Assembly (NCBI GenBank): GCA_963733395.1
Contig: CAVTCZ010000013.1
Location: forward strand, 62,001 to 126,000
Direction: 5' to 3'
DNA length: 64,000 bases
Source of the DNA: JADKAV01 sp963733395
Lineage (GTDB): Bacteria > Actinomycetota > Actinomycetes > S36-B12 > UBA10799
A model generated the notes under the pieces. That model had not been told where the DNA came from, searched no databases, and saw nothing but the letters and a program-made list of their open reading frames with translations. Below are positions 17,360 through 26,552 of this stretch, in pieces (the first letter of the stretch is position 1; every line of letters starts with the position of its first letter). Position numbers and translations under genes: made by a program.

Positions 17360-18275
17360 ATGAGGGTTCGCGGCATGCTGGTCGCCGCGGCCGCCGCGAC
17401 AGCAGTCGTTGCTGCGGTGGGCTGGCGACTCGGGCGGGCGCGGGCAGGGCGGGAAGTTGCCCAGGCAGCAGTCGAACCGTCGGTCCTGCCGCTGCTCGCG
17501 TGTCCGCACTGCCATGGACCGCTGGCCGAGGACAGCGCCGGACCAGGGTTCGAGTGCCCGGTGTGTGCGCGCACGTACCCCGTGTTGGACGGCATCGTGC
17601 ACTTCATCGAGGCTGCCGAACTGAGCGGCCAGAACCGCCGCTTCGCCCACCTCTACGACTGGTTCTCGTGGGTCTACGCCCCTTCGATGAGGGCGTCCTT
17701 CGCGCTCATCGGCATGACCGAGCGGACTGGCCGAAACCAGGTGCTCGACCGACTGACCCCCCGCGGCGGCCGAGTGCTCGAGGTGTCGATCGGGTCCGGC
17801 CCGAACCTGCCGTATCTGCTGGATCGTCGCGATGTCGGTGAGGTCCATGGCCTGGACATCTCCATCGGACAGTTGCGTCGCTGCCGAGCCCTGGTGCGAC
17901 GTCGTGGCTGGTCCGTGCCGCTCTACTTGGGCACTGCCGAGGCCCTTCCCTTCGCGGACAACTCGTTCGACGCCGTCCTGCACGTCGGAGGCATCAACTT
18001 CTTCAACGACAAGGCGCGTGCGATGGCCGAAATGGTCCGCGTGGCCAAGCCGGGTGCGCACGTGGTGATCGTCGATGAGAAGGAGCGCGCGGCAAAGGCA
18101 TACGAGCGCACGCTGCCGGGTTTCAAGACGTCCTTCGCCACTGAACGGGCGGCGGTGAGCGCGCCCGGTCGAGGCGGTACCGCCCGGGATGGAGAATGTC
18201 GTGCTCTCGGATCTCTGGCGGGGCTGGTTCTACTGCCTCGAGTTCGACAAGCCGCACCCGTCACCTGACCGGTGA
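17360..18275 (+). CDS. Membrane-anchored methyltransferase with zinc ribbon (apparent frameshift near 18165)
   Basis: ATG 17360 follows GGGAGG. An N-terminal hydrophobic helix (MLVAAAAATAVVAAVGW) is followed by a Trm112-like zinc ribbon with two CxxC pairs (CPHCHGPL and CPVCARTYP). A class I SAM methyltransferase domain comes next: GGRVLEVSIGSGPNLPYLL, LPFADNSFDAVL and MVRVAKPGAHVVIVDE. Near 18163-18167 one surplus C in a CCC run derails the frame. Without it the protein continues AVPPGMENVVLSDLW to a stop at 18275, 304 residues. The open but unlikely alternative ends at 18268. The substrate is unknown. Confidence 0.8.
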
Positions 18276-18341
18276 ATCCTCCGGACGACCAGCATCATCT
18301 GACACCGGCCGCGAGCATCGGTCGCCCCCCGGGACCGGGCG

Positions 18342-18370
18342 TACGATTGAGGTATCCCGACGAGGTCGGG
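18342..18370 (+). promoter_or_regulatory. Promoter -10 and leader hairpin before the SPFH gene
   Basis: TACGAT (18342-18347) is a good -10 candidate. Just downstream CCCGAC-GAG-GTCGGG (18356-18370) forms a perfect 6-bp hairpin. It ends directly against the GAGGAG ribosome binding site, so it could modulate initiation. Confidence 0.4.
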
Positions 18371-18385
18371 GAGGAGATGGTCACC

Positions 18386-19234
18386 ATGTCCACCTGGATT
18401 GTTGTGGGCGTCATCGCGCTCGTGGTCCTCATCGTTCTGGCGCTCTCGATCAGGATCGTCCAGCAGTACGAGCGAGGCGTCGTGTTCCGGCTCGGCCGGG
18501 TTATCGGGGAGCGCACGCCGGGGCTCCACCTGATCATTCCCGTGGTCGACCGCATGCCGCGGGTGTCGCTGCGCATCGTCACCATGCCGATCCAGTCGCA
18601 GGGCATCATCACCCGGGACAACGTCAGCGTCGACATCGCCGCCGTGGCCTACTACCGCGTCGTCGATGCCACGCGTTCGCTGGTTGCGATCGAGAACGTC
18701 ACCGAAGCCATCGGCCAGATCGCCCAGACAACGCTGCGCAGCGTCGTCGGGCAACACACACTGGACGAGACGCTGGCCGAGACGGAGCGGATCAACGATG
18801 CGATCCGCGGCATTCTCGACGTGCACGAGACGGACTGGGGCGTGCAGATCCTGATCGTCGAACTGCGCGACATCCAACTGCCGGAGAGCATGAAGCGGGC
18901 GATGGCCCGCGAGGCGGAGGCGGAACGCGAGAAGCGGGCGAAGATCATCGCCGCGCAGGGTGAGGCCATGGCGGCCGACTCACTGGCAGCTGCCAGCGAC
19001 GTCATGATGGCCCATCCCTTGGCCCTGCAACTGCGCAACCTGCAGACCCTGGTCGAACTCGGGGTGGACAAGAACAGCACGGTCGTCTTCCCCGCGCCGC
19101 TGATGAGCACCATCGCCGACGTGGGCAGTTTCCTGAGCAGGGAGACGAAGGCCGCGGGGCAGCTCGCCGAGGCGGGTGAGGCTGACGACTTGTTCGTCGG
19201 CCTGACCGGGCAGTCTCAGACTGCTCAGCGGTGA
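18386..19234 (+). CDS. SPFH/stomatin family protein (slipin-like)
   Basis: This 282-residue protein has one N-terminal membrane helix (WIVVGVIALVVLIVLALSI), then the SPFH/band 7 domain. The opening is classic (QQYERGVVFRLGR), and TRDNVSVDIAAVAYYRV and VVGQHTLDETLAE follow. A Glu/Ala/Lys-rich coiled-coil (MAREAEAEREKRAKIIAAQGE) comes before the C-terminus. Stomatins oligomerise and organise membrane microdomains. The usual NfeD-type protease partner is not adjacent here. ATG 18386 is preferred because GGAGGAG lies nine bases before it; ATG 18377 is too close to that site. Confidence 0.92.
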   Translation: MSTWIVVGVIALVVLIVLALSIRIVQQYERGVVFRLGRVIGERTPGLHLIIPVVDRMPRVSLRIVTMPIQSQGIITRDNVSVDIAAVAYYRVVDATRSLVAIENVTEAIGQIAQTTLRSVVGQHTLDETLAETERINDAIRGILDVHETDWGVQILIVELRDIQLPESMKRAMAREAEAEREKRAKIIAAQGEAMAADSLAAASDVMMAHPLALQLRNLQTLVELGVDKNSTVVFPAPLMSTIADVGSFLSRETKAAGQLAEAGEADDLFVGLTGQSQTAQR

Positions 19235-19244
19235 CGGCTACCGA

Positions 19245-19691
19245 TCAGGCACCGCCCAGCGAGCGCTCGTACTCGGCCACTGCCTGATCGACCTCCGTCA
19301 GCAGGGCCAGCCCGGCCTGGGCGGTGCGTTGTGCCTCTTCCAGCCGCTCGGCCCAGGTGTCCACGTGCTCGGGACCCACCTTGACCATCTGGTGCACCAC
19401 CACGTTGCGGTGCTCAGCCCAGCCCCGGACCCGCTCCGCGAGTTCATCGAAGGTATCGGGATCCAGGGCGCGCGACAGGTGCGCGAGCTGGCCCGTGCTG
19501 TTCATGGCCACGTGCTCGTGGTGCAGGCCGAGCAGGTCCTCCAGGCGATCGCTGATCATGGAGTCCTGCAGTGCGACGGCCTCGATGAAGAACCCGGCGG
19601 CCATCGCCGCTGTCATCCGCTGCTGGGCCTGGGCGCGCAGGTCGCGACGCAGTTCCGGCTCGTCGCCGGCGGCGGAGCGCAGCGCCCTCAC
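19245..19691 (-). CDS. Unknown helical cytoplasmic protein coupled to glgX
   Basis: GTG 19691 overlaps the glgX stop by 4 nt (GTGA), so translation is probably coupled. The 148-residue product is almost entirely helical and charged, without membrane segments or Cys clusters. It contains MTAAMAAGFFIEAVALQDSM, DRLEDLLGLHHEHVAMN and a C-terminal WAERLEEAQRTAQAG coiled-coil-like stretch. The HEPN-like look (helical bundle with a RxxxxH-like WAEHRNVVVH motif) is suggestive, but I do not claim membership. A longer frame reading back to 20363 only shadows glgX. Confidence 0.6.
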   Translation of the reverse strand: MRALRSAAGDEPELRRDLRAQAQQRMTAAMAAGFFIEAVALQDSMISDRLEDLLGLHHEHVAMNSTGQLAHLSRALDPDTFDELAERVRGWAEHRNVVVHQMVKVGPEHVDTWAERLEEAQRTAQAGLALLTEVDQAVAEYERSLGGA

Positions 19692-21901
19692 CACGACTGC
19701 CGGCCCCCCACTTCCTGCAGCACCACCAGCGACCGCGGCTGGACCGTCCGCGTGACACCGGCCGCCATCTCCACCGGATCGTCGGCGGGTGGCCACTCCG
19801 CCGTATCGAGCACGAGCCGCCACTGGGTGTGCGCGGTGCGACCGGGTACCAGGCACTGGGCCGTGACTTCGGAGGCGTTGAAGAACAGCGCGAAGGAGGA
19901 ATCCTGCAGCGGCTGTCCGAAGCGGTCCCGCTCGTTGAGCGCCGCGCCGTTGAGCACCACGGTCAACGTCTTCGCGTAGCCGACCTGCCAGTCCTGGTCG
20001 GTCATCGGCTCCCCGGTCGGCCGCAGCCAGGAGATGTCCGGCACTTCGTCCCACGACTCGATGCGCCTGCCCTGGAAGAAGCGCTGGCGCCGGAAGATGG
20101 GGTGGCGCCGGCGCAGCCCGGTGAGCATCCGCGTGAATTCCAGCAGGTCGGCGTCGAGGTTCTCCCAATCCATCCACGCCAACTCGTTGTCCTGGCAGTA
20201 GACGTTGTTGTTCCCGCGCTGGGTGCGACCGATCTCGTCGCCGTGCAGGATCATCGGCACACCCTGGCTCAGCAGCAGCGTGGCCATCAGGTTGCGTTGT
20301 TGTCGTGCCCGCAGTGCCCGCACCGCCGGGTCGTCGCTCGGACCTTCGGCGCCGCAGTTCCATGACCGGTTGTAGGACTCGCCGTCGCGGTTACCCTCGC
20401 CGTTGGCCTCGTTGTGCTTCTCGTTGTAGGACACGAGGTCGCGCAGCGGGAAGCCGTCGTGAGCGGTGAGGAAGTTGATGGAGGCGTGCGGGCTGCGGCC
20501 ATCGTCGAGGTACAAGTCGGATGACCCGGTGAACCGGCTGGCGAACTCCGGCAGCGACGCGGGCTCGCCGCGCCAGTAGTCGCGGGCGGTGTCCCGGTAC
20601 TTGCCGTTCCACTCGGTCCACAGGGCGGGGAAGTTGCCGACCTGGTAACCGCCCTCGCCGAGGTCCCACGGCTCGGCGATGAGCTTGACCTGGGACACGA
20701 CGGGATCCTGCTGCACGAGGTCGAAGAAGGTCGACAGGCGGTCAACACTGCCGAACTCGCGGGCGAGACTGGAGGCCAGGTCGAACCGGAAGCCGTCCAC
20801 GTGCATCTCGGTCACCCAGTAGCGCAGCGAGTCCATGATCAGTTGCAGCGCGTGCGGTTCGCGGACGTTGAGCGAATTGCCCGTGCCGGTGGTGTCGAAG
20901 TAGTGGCGGCGATTGCCGTCCACGAGCCGGTAGTACGTGGCATTCGCGATGCCCCGGAAGGACAGCGTCGGGCCGTTCTCGTTGCCCTCGGCGGTGTGGT
21001 TGTAGACCACGTCCAGGATGACCTCGATCCCGGCGCGGTGCAGTTCCCGGACCATCGCCTTGAACTCGTTGACCTGTTCGCCGAACATGCCACTGGCGCT
21101 GTACTCGTTGTGCGGGGCGAAGAACCCGATCGTGTTGTAGCCCCAGTAGTTGCGCCGGCCCGATCCCGTCAGGTGGGGGTCCTGCACGAACTGGTGGATC
21201 GGCATGAGTTCCACGGCCGTCACGCCGAGCCGCTGCAGGTAGTCGATCATCGCCGGATGCGCCAACCCCGCGTAGGTGCCCCGAAGTACCCGCGGGATGT
21301 CCGGGTGGTTGATCGTCATCCCCTTGACGTGGGTCTCGTAGATGACCGTCTCGTTGTACGGCCGAGCCAGGCGTACGTCCCCGCTCCAGTCGAAGTAGGG
21401 GCTGGAGACGACCGACAGCATCGTGTGGCCCAGGCTGTCGGTCGTGTCCTGCTCGTCGGGCCGCCCGAGCCGATGACCGAACACGGCCTGCGTGTTGTCC
21501 GCCATGCCGATGATGGCTTTGGCATACGGGTCCAGCAGGAGTTTGTGCGGGTTGTACCGCTGTCCGTTGGCCGGATCCCACGGCCCGTGCACCCGGAACC
21601 CGTAGCGCTGGCCGGGGCCGACCGTCGGCAGGAACATGTGCCACACGCCGGCGGTCTTGTCGACGACCTCGAGGCGCTGTTCAGCCCCGTGTTCATCGAT
21701 CAGACACAACTCGACGGCTTCTGCCTCCTTGGCGAAGAGCGCGAAGTTCGTGCCGAAGCCGTTGTAGGTGGCGCCGAACGGGTATGGGCTGCCCGGCCAT
21801 CGAAGGCGGGCCGTGAGTGGGGTGTTGCCGAAGCCGTCAGGTGCCACAGTGGCAGTCAAACAGCCATGGTGCCTGCGACGCCAACGGAGGCGGCCGGACA
21901 T
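19688..21901 (-). CDS. glgX: Glycogen debranching enzyme GlgX (isoamylase family GH13)
   Basis: GlgX removes alpha-1,6 branches left by phosphorylase during glycogen breakdown. The 737-residue length is normal. An N-terminal CBM48-like domain (PFGATYNGFGTNFALFAKEA) is followed by the GH13 barrel: VVYNHTAEGNENGPTLS, nucleophile Asp in DGFRFDLAS near residue 375, acid/base Glu in LIAEPWD near 407 and the third catalytic Asp in FLTAHDGFP near 478. The GDEIGRTQRGNNNVYCQDN block is diagnostic of GlgX/TreX. ATG 21901 lies 8 bp after the upstream stop. It is followed by an overlapping small gene and preceded by a transglutaminase-like gene. Confidence 0.93.
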   Translation of the reverse strand: MSGRLRWRRRHHGCLTATVAPDGFGNTPLTARLRWPGSPYPFGATYNGFGTNFALFAKEAEAVELCLIDEHGAEQRLEVVDKTAGVWHMFLPTVGPGQRYGFRVHGPWDPANGQRYNPHKLLLDPYAKAIIGMADNTQAVFGHRLGRPDEQDTTDSLGHTMLSVVSSPYFDWSGDVRLARPYNETVIYETHVKGMTINHPDIPRVLRGTYAGLAHPAMIDYLQRLGVTAVELMPIHQFVQDPHLTGSGRRNYWGYNTIGFFAPHNEYSASGMFGEQVNEFKAMVRELHRAGIEVILDVVYNHTAEGNENGPTLSFRGIANATYYRLVDGNRRHYFDTTGTGNSLNVREPHALQLIMDSLRYWVTEMHVDGFRFDLASSLAREFGSVDRLSTFFDLVQQDPVVSQVKLIAEPWDLGEGGYQVGNFPALWTEWNGKYRDTARDYWRGEPASLPEFASRFTGSSDLYLDDGRSPHASINFLTAHDGFPLRDLVSYNEKHNEANGEGNRDGESYNRSWNCGAEGPSDDPAVRALRARQQRNLMATLLLSQGVPMILHGDEIGRTQRGNNNVYCQDNELAWMDWENLDADLLEFTRMLTGLRRRHPIFRRQRFFQGRRIESWDEVPDISWLRPTGEPMTDQDWQVGYAKTLTVVLNGAALNERDRFGQPLQDSSFALFFNASEVTAQCLVPGRTAHTQWRLVLDTAEWPPADDPVEMAAGVTRTVQPRSLVVLQEVGGRQSW

Positions 21902-21909
21902 CCCGGGCC

Positions 21910-22752
21910 CTATGCCAGACTGCGCAGCGCCGACGGCGATTCGATGGGCAGGCCCGGCCTGGCGACGACCGTCAGGTCCATCTCGAGCGCCCCGGTAGTG
22001 GCCGTGGCAGTCGCGAGCAGTGCGACGTCAGCGGCGTCACGGCCGGTCCCGATCCGGATCATGGAGGCGCGCGGGGCCAGCCGGGTGGCGTCGAAGACGT
22101 GCCACACCCCATCGATCGCCGCCTCGAAGACGGCATGGGCTTCCATGGGATCCAACCCCGGGGCGTAGACGGACACGTACCGGGCCGGGATCCCGAGAGC
22201 TCGGCACAGCGTGATGCCCAGATGAGCGAAGTCCCGGCATACCCCCTCACCCATCAGCAGCGGGTGCAGGGCGTCGTCGCTGGCGTCGGTGGAGCCGAAC
22301 CGGTAGGCCACCCGCTCGTTGACCCACTGCGTCACGTGGAACACCTTCTGCGCGTCGCTGGCGTCCGAGCCGAATTCCGAGGTCGCCAGTCCGACAACGG
22401 CATCGCTCTTGCAGTAGCGACTCGGGCGCAGGTAGACCAGCCGTTGCTCGTCGGTGACCCGTTCCCGCCCCGCGGGATCCGCTTGCGCCGTCGCGGTGTA
22501 TTCGACCGACAACGGCCCCTCGGGTGCATCGACCAGGTGCAGCCGAGTGCTGTGGTCCAGCACCACTTCCCGGATCTGCAGGCTCCCTTCCTGCTGGGAC
22601 GTGGCCCGCAGGGTCTCGGAGCGGGACAGCCCTTGGGCAACCGCCACAGCGAAGGCGATGGACCCGGGTCGCGTCACCAGGACCTCCAGGCGCATCGTGA
22701 CGTCGACATGCAGCGGTGGGTGCGAGTTGTGTTCGGGTTCCTCCGAGGTCAT
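21910..22752 (-). CDS. Transglutaminase-like superfamily protein
   Basis: The papain-like transglutaminase core is visible with its full triad: Cys in GEGVCRDFAHLG near residue 172, His in EAHAVFEA near 202 and Asp in WHVFDATRLAP near 219. The N-terminal ~120 residues form the beta-rich domain typical of bacterial transglutaminase-like proteins (RLEVLVTRPGSIAFAVAV). Such proteins are thought to act as proteases or amidases. ATG 22752 (MTSEEPEHN) is taken as start; the frame extends further to 22812 without support. It lies 8 bp upstream of glgX, so the two are probably co-transcribed. Confidence 0.85.
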   Translation of the reverse strand: MTSEEPEHNSHPPLHVDVTMRLEVLVTRPGSIAFAVAVAQGLSRSETLRATSQQEGSLQIREVVLDHSTRLHLVDAPEGPLSVEYTATAQADPAGRERVTDEQRLVYLRPSRYCKSDAVVGLATSEFGSDASDAQKVFHVTQWVNERVAYRFGSTDASDDALHPLLMGEGVCRDFAHLGITLCRALGIPARYVSVYAPGLDPMEAHAVFEAAIDGVWHVFDATRLAPRASMIRIGTGRDAADVALLATATATTGALEMDLTVVARPGLPIESPSALRSLA

Positions 22753-22952
22753 GGGCTGGCACGCCTCATTCCTTGTGTCCTGGTGCAGGGGCTCCCGGTT
22801 GCGACACAACACTACGTCGTGGGGGACGCTTCCGGAATCGGCCTGCCTCGCCGGTGCCGCAGGGAGAAGCCCCGGATGGCGGACGCGGACTCACGGCCGG
22901 GTTGTGTTCTGCTGTGATGAGGGTGGTGGCAGGAACCGCGGGGAGAGGGCGG

Positions 22953-23300
22953 ATGGATCCAGCCGAGCGCGCCCGAGTGATCTGCTCGGCTTCCGTGTCA
23001 CGGTGTTGCTCCTGGTCGCCACCACCCCGCCCACGTCACGCGGACGGCGCCGTCGGATCACCGGACGTCGACCTGGCCGCGACCAAGCGGGGCCGCATCA
23101 TCCCCGTCATCGGACGCACGGCTCGACTCACGACGGGCAACCCGTTCGATCCCGGGGTCATGCGCCGCCTCGTGCCCGATGTCGCGGACAGGGTGGCCGT
23201 CGTGTGCGGCTCCCAGCCCATGATCAACGCCGCCTTCAGGTGCCTGCGCGAATGCGGCATCGACGAGGCGGACATCCATTTCGAACGGCTCTGGTGGTGA
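22953..23300 (+). pseudogene. Ferredoxin/flavin reductase C-terminal fragment
   Basis: The last ~65 of 115 residues look like the NAD(P)-binding C-terminus of a ferric-reductase/ferredoxin-NADP-reductase family protein: LTTGNPFDPGVMRRLVPDV, then VVCGSQPMINAAFRCLRE and a terminal HFERLWW. Normally this end follows a six-helix heme membrane domain and an FAD domain of about 350 residues. These are absent; the upstream DNA encodes a transglutaminase on the other strand. The first ~45 residues (RCCSWSPPPRPRHADG) look non-native. GGGAGAGGG precedes ATG 22953, so a short product could still be made. I infer a 5'-truncated gene kept next to its usual FMN-binding partner. Confidence 0.55.
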
Positions 23301-23752
23301 CGGCTATGGAATCCGATGTTGGCTTCGTCCGGCGGGTGGCTCCCGCAGTACTGATCGCAATCGCGGGTGGGGCACTGCTCTACGCGCTGCCCTCGCCGGC
23401 GGGCAGCGAGGCGACCGACGAGGCGGCGGTGGGCCCGGCACCCGGCACCACAGCGGCAACGAACTCCAAGGGCTCGTCGGGTTCCGCCCCGCGGATCGTG
23501 CACGGGGATCCGATCACATTCAGGTTCGGGGTGGTGCAGGCTGACGTCGAGCTCACCGGGTCGACCATCACGGACATCGTCACGGTCCAGGCCCCGGGTG
23601 GGGGCTACCAGGCCTACACCGACCGTGCTGTGCCCGGGATGAAGCAGCGAATCATGTCGGCGCAATCGACCAACGTGGCAGCGGTCTCCGGGGCGACCTA
23701 CACGTCCGAGGGTTACGCGCAGTCCGTCCAGTCCGCGTTGAACAAGGGCTGA
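23297..23752 (+). CDS. FMN-binding domain protein (secreted or membrane-anchored)
   Basis: A hydrophobic N-terminus (APAVLIAIAGGALLYALPS) and a low-complexity Ala/Gly/Thr/Ser linker lead to an FMN_bind domain. The domain ends in SGATYTSEGYAQSVQSAL, whose SGAT(Y/F)TS is the site where ApbE attaches FMN to Thr through a phosphoester. The protein probably carries FMN on the outer face of the membrane and works with a membrane reductase, whose remnant lies immediately upstream. GTG 23297 overlaps that frame by 4 nt (GTGA); ATG 23306 is the alternative start. Length is 148-151 residues. Confidence 0.85.
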   Translation: MTAMESDVGFVRRVAPAVLIAIAGGALLYALPSPAGSEATDEAAVGPAPGTTAATNSKGSSGSAPRIVHGDPITFRFGVVQADVELTGSTITDIVTVQAPGGGYQAYTDRAVPGMKQRIMSAQSTNVAAVSGATYTSEGYAQSVQSALNKG

Positions 23753-23900
23753 TCCTTTCCCGCTGCCCACTTCACGGCTCCCGAGTGGGGTTGTCCGGCT
23801 GCCAGGCCCGGCATGACTTTCACGGGTCCTGGAAATCGGGCGGGGAGTCTGGGTTGCCGCATCTCACCACGCGCGCCTGAAGTTGCCGGGCGGGCGCGGA

Positions 23901-24737
23901 TCAGGTTGCGCTGATGGTGCCGGTCAGGAACAGCCCGGCGACGATGGCGGCAAGGCCGATCCGGTAGCCGACGAACACCGTGATGCTGTGTTTGGCGACG
24001 AATCGCAGGAGCCAGGCGATCGTCGCGTAGGCGACGATGAAGCTGACCACCGTGCCGACGATCGTGGGCCCCCAACCCACCGAGGTGCTGATCGAGCCTG
24101 CCTCAGTGAGTGCTTCATACGCGCCCGCTGTGATGAGCGCGGGGATCGACAGGAAGAAGGACAACCGCGTTGCCGTGACCCGGTCCAGATTGCGGAAGAG
24201 CCCGGCGCTGATGGTCGCTCCGGACCGGGAGACACCTGGGATCAGGGCGATGCACTGTACGAATCCGATGACCAGGGTGTCCTTCAGGTTCACTTCCTGC
24301 TCGTTCCGGTCCCTTCTACCCGCTCGCTCAGCGGCCACCATGACGAAACTCCACGCCACCAGGGCGACCACGACGACCCAGAGACTGCGCAGACCGCCGG
24401 TGATGAGGTCCTTGGCGGCGAAGCCGACGATGCCGATGGGGATGGACCCGATGATCACGTACCAAGCGAATCGGTAGTCCGGGTGACTGCGCGACTCAGG
24501 CTGGAACACGCCCCGGAACCAAGCGGCACCCAGGCGCGCGATGTCGGCCCAGAAGAAGACCAGGACGGCCAGGATGGCTCCTACCTGGATGATCGCCGTG
24601 AATGCCGTGACTCCGGGGTCGTCGACCGGCAGCCCGAGCAGGCTTTCGGTGATGGTCAAGTGCCCCGTGCTGGAGACGGGAAGGAACTCAGTGAGTCCTT
24701 CGACGATGCCGAGGATGAGTGCCTGAATCAGATCCAT
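23901..24737 (-). CDS. uppP: Undecaprenyl-diphosphatase UppP (BacA)
   Basis: UppP dephosphorylates undecaprenyl pyrophosphate to regenerate the lipid carrier for cell-wall synthesis, and its overproduction gives bacitracin resistance. The 278-residue length is normal. Both signature regions are present: EGLTEFLPVSSTGHL at residues 13-27 and the PGVSRSGAT loop near 165-175, which holds catalytic Ser/Arg residues. Seven to eight membrane segments are visible. GAGGAGA precedes ATG 24737 by about ten bases. The gene stands alone between two short intergenic gaps. Confidence 0.95.
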   Translation of the reverse strand: MDLIQALILGIVEGLTEFLPVSSTGHLTITESLLGLPVDDPGVTAFTAIIQVGAILAVLVFFWADIARLGAAWFRGVFQPESRSHPDYRFAWYVIIGSIPIGIVGFAAKDLITGGLRSLWVVVVALVAWSFVMVAAERAGRRDRNEQEVNLKDTLVIGFVQCIALIPGVSRSGATISAGLFRNLDRVTATRLSFFLSIPALITAGAYEALTEAGSISTSVGWGPTIVGTVVSFIVAYATIAWLLRFVAKHSITVFVGYRIGLAAIVAGLFLTGTISAT

Positions 24738-24977
24738 TGCGGTTGCGTCTCCTCAGTCCGTGCCCGTTGTGGAAGCGCCGGTGGCGCCGACTCCAACGAT
24801 TCTCCGCTACGGGTGGCCGCCCACCCGAACCGCCGTTGCCCAGCAGGGTCGGGCGGGGGTTGGTCCCGGTTCCCTCTCATGGCGGGCTCGTCTCATGCAG
24901 GATCAGACTGCGGCCGAATCGCATGCGGACGCCGACAGCGGACCAGTCGAGTTGCCTGGCTGACCAGGCCGCCCGAA
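24738..24977. other. Intergenic gap without a recognised feature
   Basis: About 240 bp separate uppP from the SDR gene. No ORF with credible composition, hairpin terminator or repeat of the families described elsewhere was found. Confidence 0.4.
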
Positions 24978-25739
24978 TCACTTGCTGGGGGAGTCCGGAT
25001 GCTCCACGCGCGGTCCCGGAATCCCGCGGAAGCGGTAGGGCTGGGGTGCGTGGCCCGCTTGCACCAACCAGGCCTCCCCGGCGGCATCCGATTCGAGGGC
25101 CGCCATCACCGCAGCCACCACGTCGGCCACCTCCATGAGTGGCCAGCCGGCGGCCTCGAGCATCTGCCGGAAACCACCCAGGATCGCCGTGTCCGTGTAG
25201 CCGGGACACACCGCGTTCACCAGGATGCCCTCGGGCGCCAAGACCGGGCCCACCGAACGCACGAAATTGACGACGGCGGCCTTGTTCGCGGCGTACACCG
25301 GATCCTCGGGAACGGGCGCGAGGCCGGCCAGGCTGGCAGTGGCCACGACCCGCCCCCCGCCCCGCGCGCGCAGCGCCGGGAGGGCGGCGGCCATGCCGAA
25401 CACCACGCCGTCGAGGTTCACGCCCATGGCCCGGCGGTAGGCCCCTTCGTCGAACTGCTCCAGCGAAGGACCACCGGCGATGCCGGCGTTGAGCACCAGG
25501 AGGTCGAGGCCGCCGAAGGCATCCACCGCGGCCGTCACGGCCGCCAGGTTCGCGCTGTACGCGCTGACGTCACACGTCACCGCCAGCCCCGAGATCTCGT
25601 CGGCGACGGCCCGGGCGCCGGCGGCGTCTATGTCCGCGACCACGACCCGGGCCCCCGCGCCGGCGAGTCGCCGAGCGACACCGGCTCCGATGCCCGAGGC
25701 GGCGCCGGTCACGAGGGCAACTTTGTCAGTGAGATCCAT
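24978..25739 (-). CDS. Short-chain dehydrogenase/reductase
   Basis: A classical SDR of 253 residues. It has the cofactor motif TGAASGIG near residue 11, an Asp after strand 2 (VVVADIDAAG) that favours NAD over NADP, the LNAGIAG motif near 88 and the catalytic YAANK with upstream Ser in VVATASLAG. The substrate is unknown. ATG 25739 is preceded by GGGAGG at an ideal distance. It lies 35 bp downstream of a microprotein gene and may be the last gene of the AAA-ATPase operon. Confidence 0.9.
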   Translation of the reverse strand: MDLTDKVALVTGAASGIGAGVARRLAGAGARVVVADIDAAGARAVADEISGLAVTCDVSAYSANLAAVTAAVDAFGGLDLLVLNAGIAGGPSLEQFDEGAYRRAMGVNLDGVVFGMAAALPALRARGGGRVVATASLAGLAPVPEDPVYAANKAAVVNFVRSVGPVLAPEGILVNAVCPGYTDTAILGGFRQMLEAAGWPLMEVADVVAAVMAALESDAAGEAWLVQAGHAPQPYRFRGIPGPRVEHPDSPSK

Positions 25740-25774
25740 GGTGGTGCCTCCCGGTGGAACCGTAACAGCGGCGT

Positions 25775-25891
25775 TCAGGACGCCACCTGCTGGAAGATCC
25801 AGATGCCGGCGCCGATACCGACCAGGATCGCGATCAGTTGCACGATGAGCATCGCCGCCTTCCATTCTGTCGTCGACTGCGGGCCGCTCAT
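25775..25891 (-). CDS. 38-residue single-pass membrane microprotein
   Basis: The ATG at 25891 overlaps the stop of the SHOCT gene by 4 nt (ATGA), which argues for real coupled translation despite the length of only 38 codons. The product has a short polar N-terminus (MSGPQSTTEWKAA) and one hydrophobic helix (MLIVQLIAILVGIGAGIWIF) ending QQVAS. The composition is that of a small membrane subunit or regulator. No family is recognised. I infer that it acts with the SHOCT membrane protein encoded just upstream. Confidence 0.6.
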   Translation of the reverse strand: MSGPQSTTEWKAAMLIVQLIAILVGIGAGIWIFQQVAS

Positions 25892-26527
25892 GACTGGTCC
25901 TCCAGGATCCGTTGCTTGGCCAGCCGGAACTCCTCGTCGGTCAGGGCTCCGGTCTGGTGCAGTTCGCTGAGTCTCTCGAGTGCGGCGGGGATCGAGTCAT
26001 CGGGTGGTCCGGGGGGTGTGACCGGCCGGCGTGCGACTGCTACCGGTCGGATCGGCGAGGCGGTCCCGGGCGCATCGGCCCAGAACAGCTGTTTCGCGAT
26101 GTCCCGGTTGGCAAGGCCCAGCAGCGGTAGCCCGCCCATCGCCACGAAGACCACTCCGCAGATGATCCAGCCCCAGACCACGCCGTCGGATCCGTCCGGG
26201 GGGTTCAGGCCGTACTCCCAGAAGTTCCAGCCCAGGCTGAGGAACAGGGCCGACCACGCCAGCAGCGTGAGCCGCGGGCCCGGGCAGTTTCGACGACGCG
26301 GCGGCGTACATCCACAGACCGATCAGCCCGCCGACGATCCCTAGCGGCATCAGCGCGACGGCGCCGTCGGGGCAGGGCTGGGCGATGACGTAGGGGCCGC
26401 CGGAGGCGCACATGCCGCCGATGTCCATCACCGCACGCATGCTCAGGAAGACCAATGTCAGACCGGCGGACACGATGGCCAACCCGGTGAACATCACCAG
26501 GATCCGGCGCAGGGTCAGGGGGTCCAT
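25888..26527 (-). CDS. Membrane protein with C-terminal SHOCT domain (apparent frameshift near 26280)
   Basis: From ATG 26527 the protein has two membrane helices (LVMFTGLAIVSAGLTLVFL and GIVGGLIGLWMYAAAS). The frame breaks at a CCCGGGCCC run (26276-26284). Removing one base restores LTLLAWSALFLSLGW and joins the second open frame, which adds a further helix (WIICGVVFVAMGGLPLLGLA). It ends in a SHOCT motif: LERLSELHQTGALTDEEFRLAKQ. Corrected length is 212 residues. SHOCT is a short C-terminal oligomerisation motif of membrane proteins. The gene sits 25 bp after the CbxX-type ATPase and overlaps the microprotein, so the three form an operon. Confidence 0.75.
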
Positions 26528-26552
26528 GAGTCCATGATGCCGGTTGCCGGGC

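Noticed and set aside
23805..23880. Fifth copy of the family D motif after the FMN-binding gene
   Set aside because: GGGCGGGGAGTCTGGGTTG resembles part of the motif but lacks the CTTCGGAT core, so the match may be coincidental.
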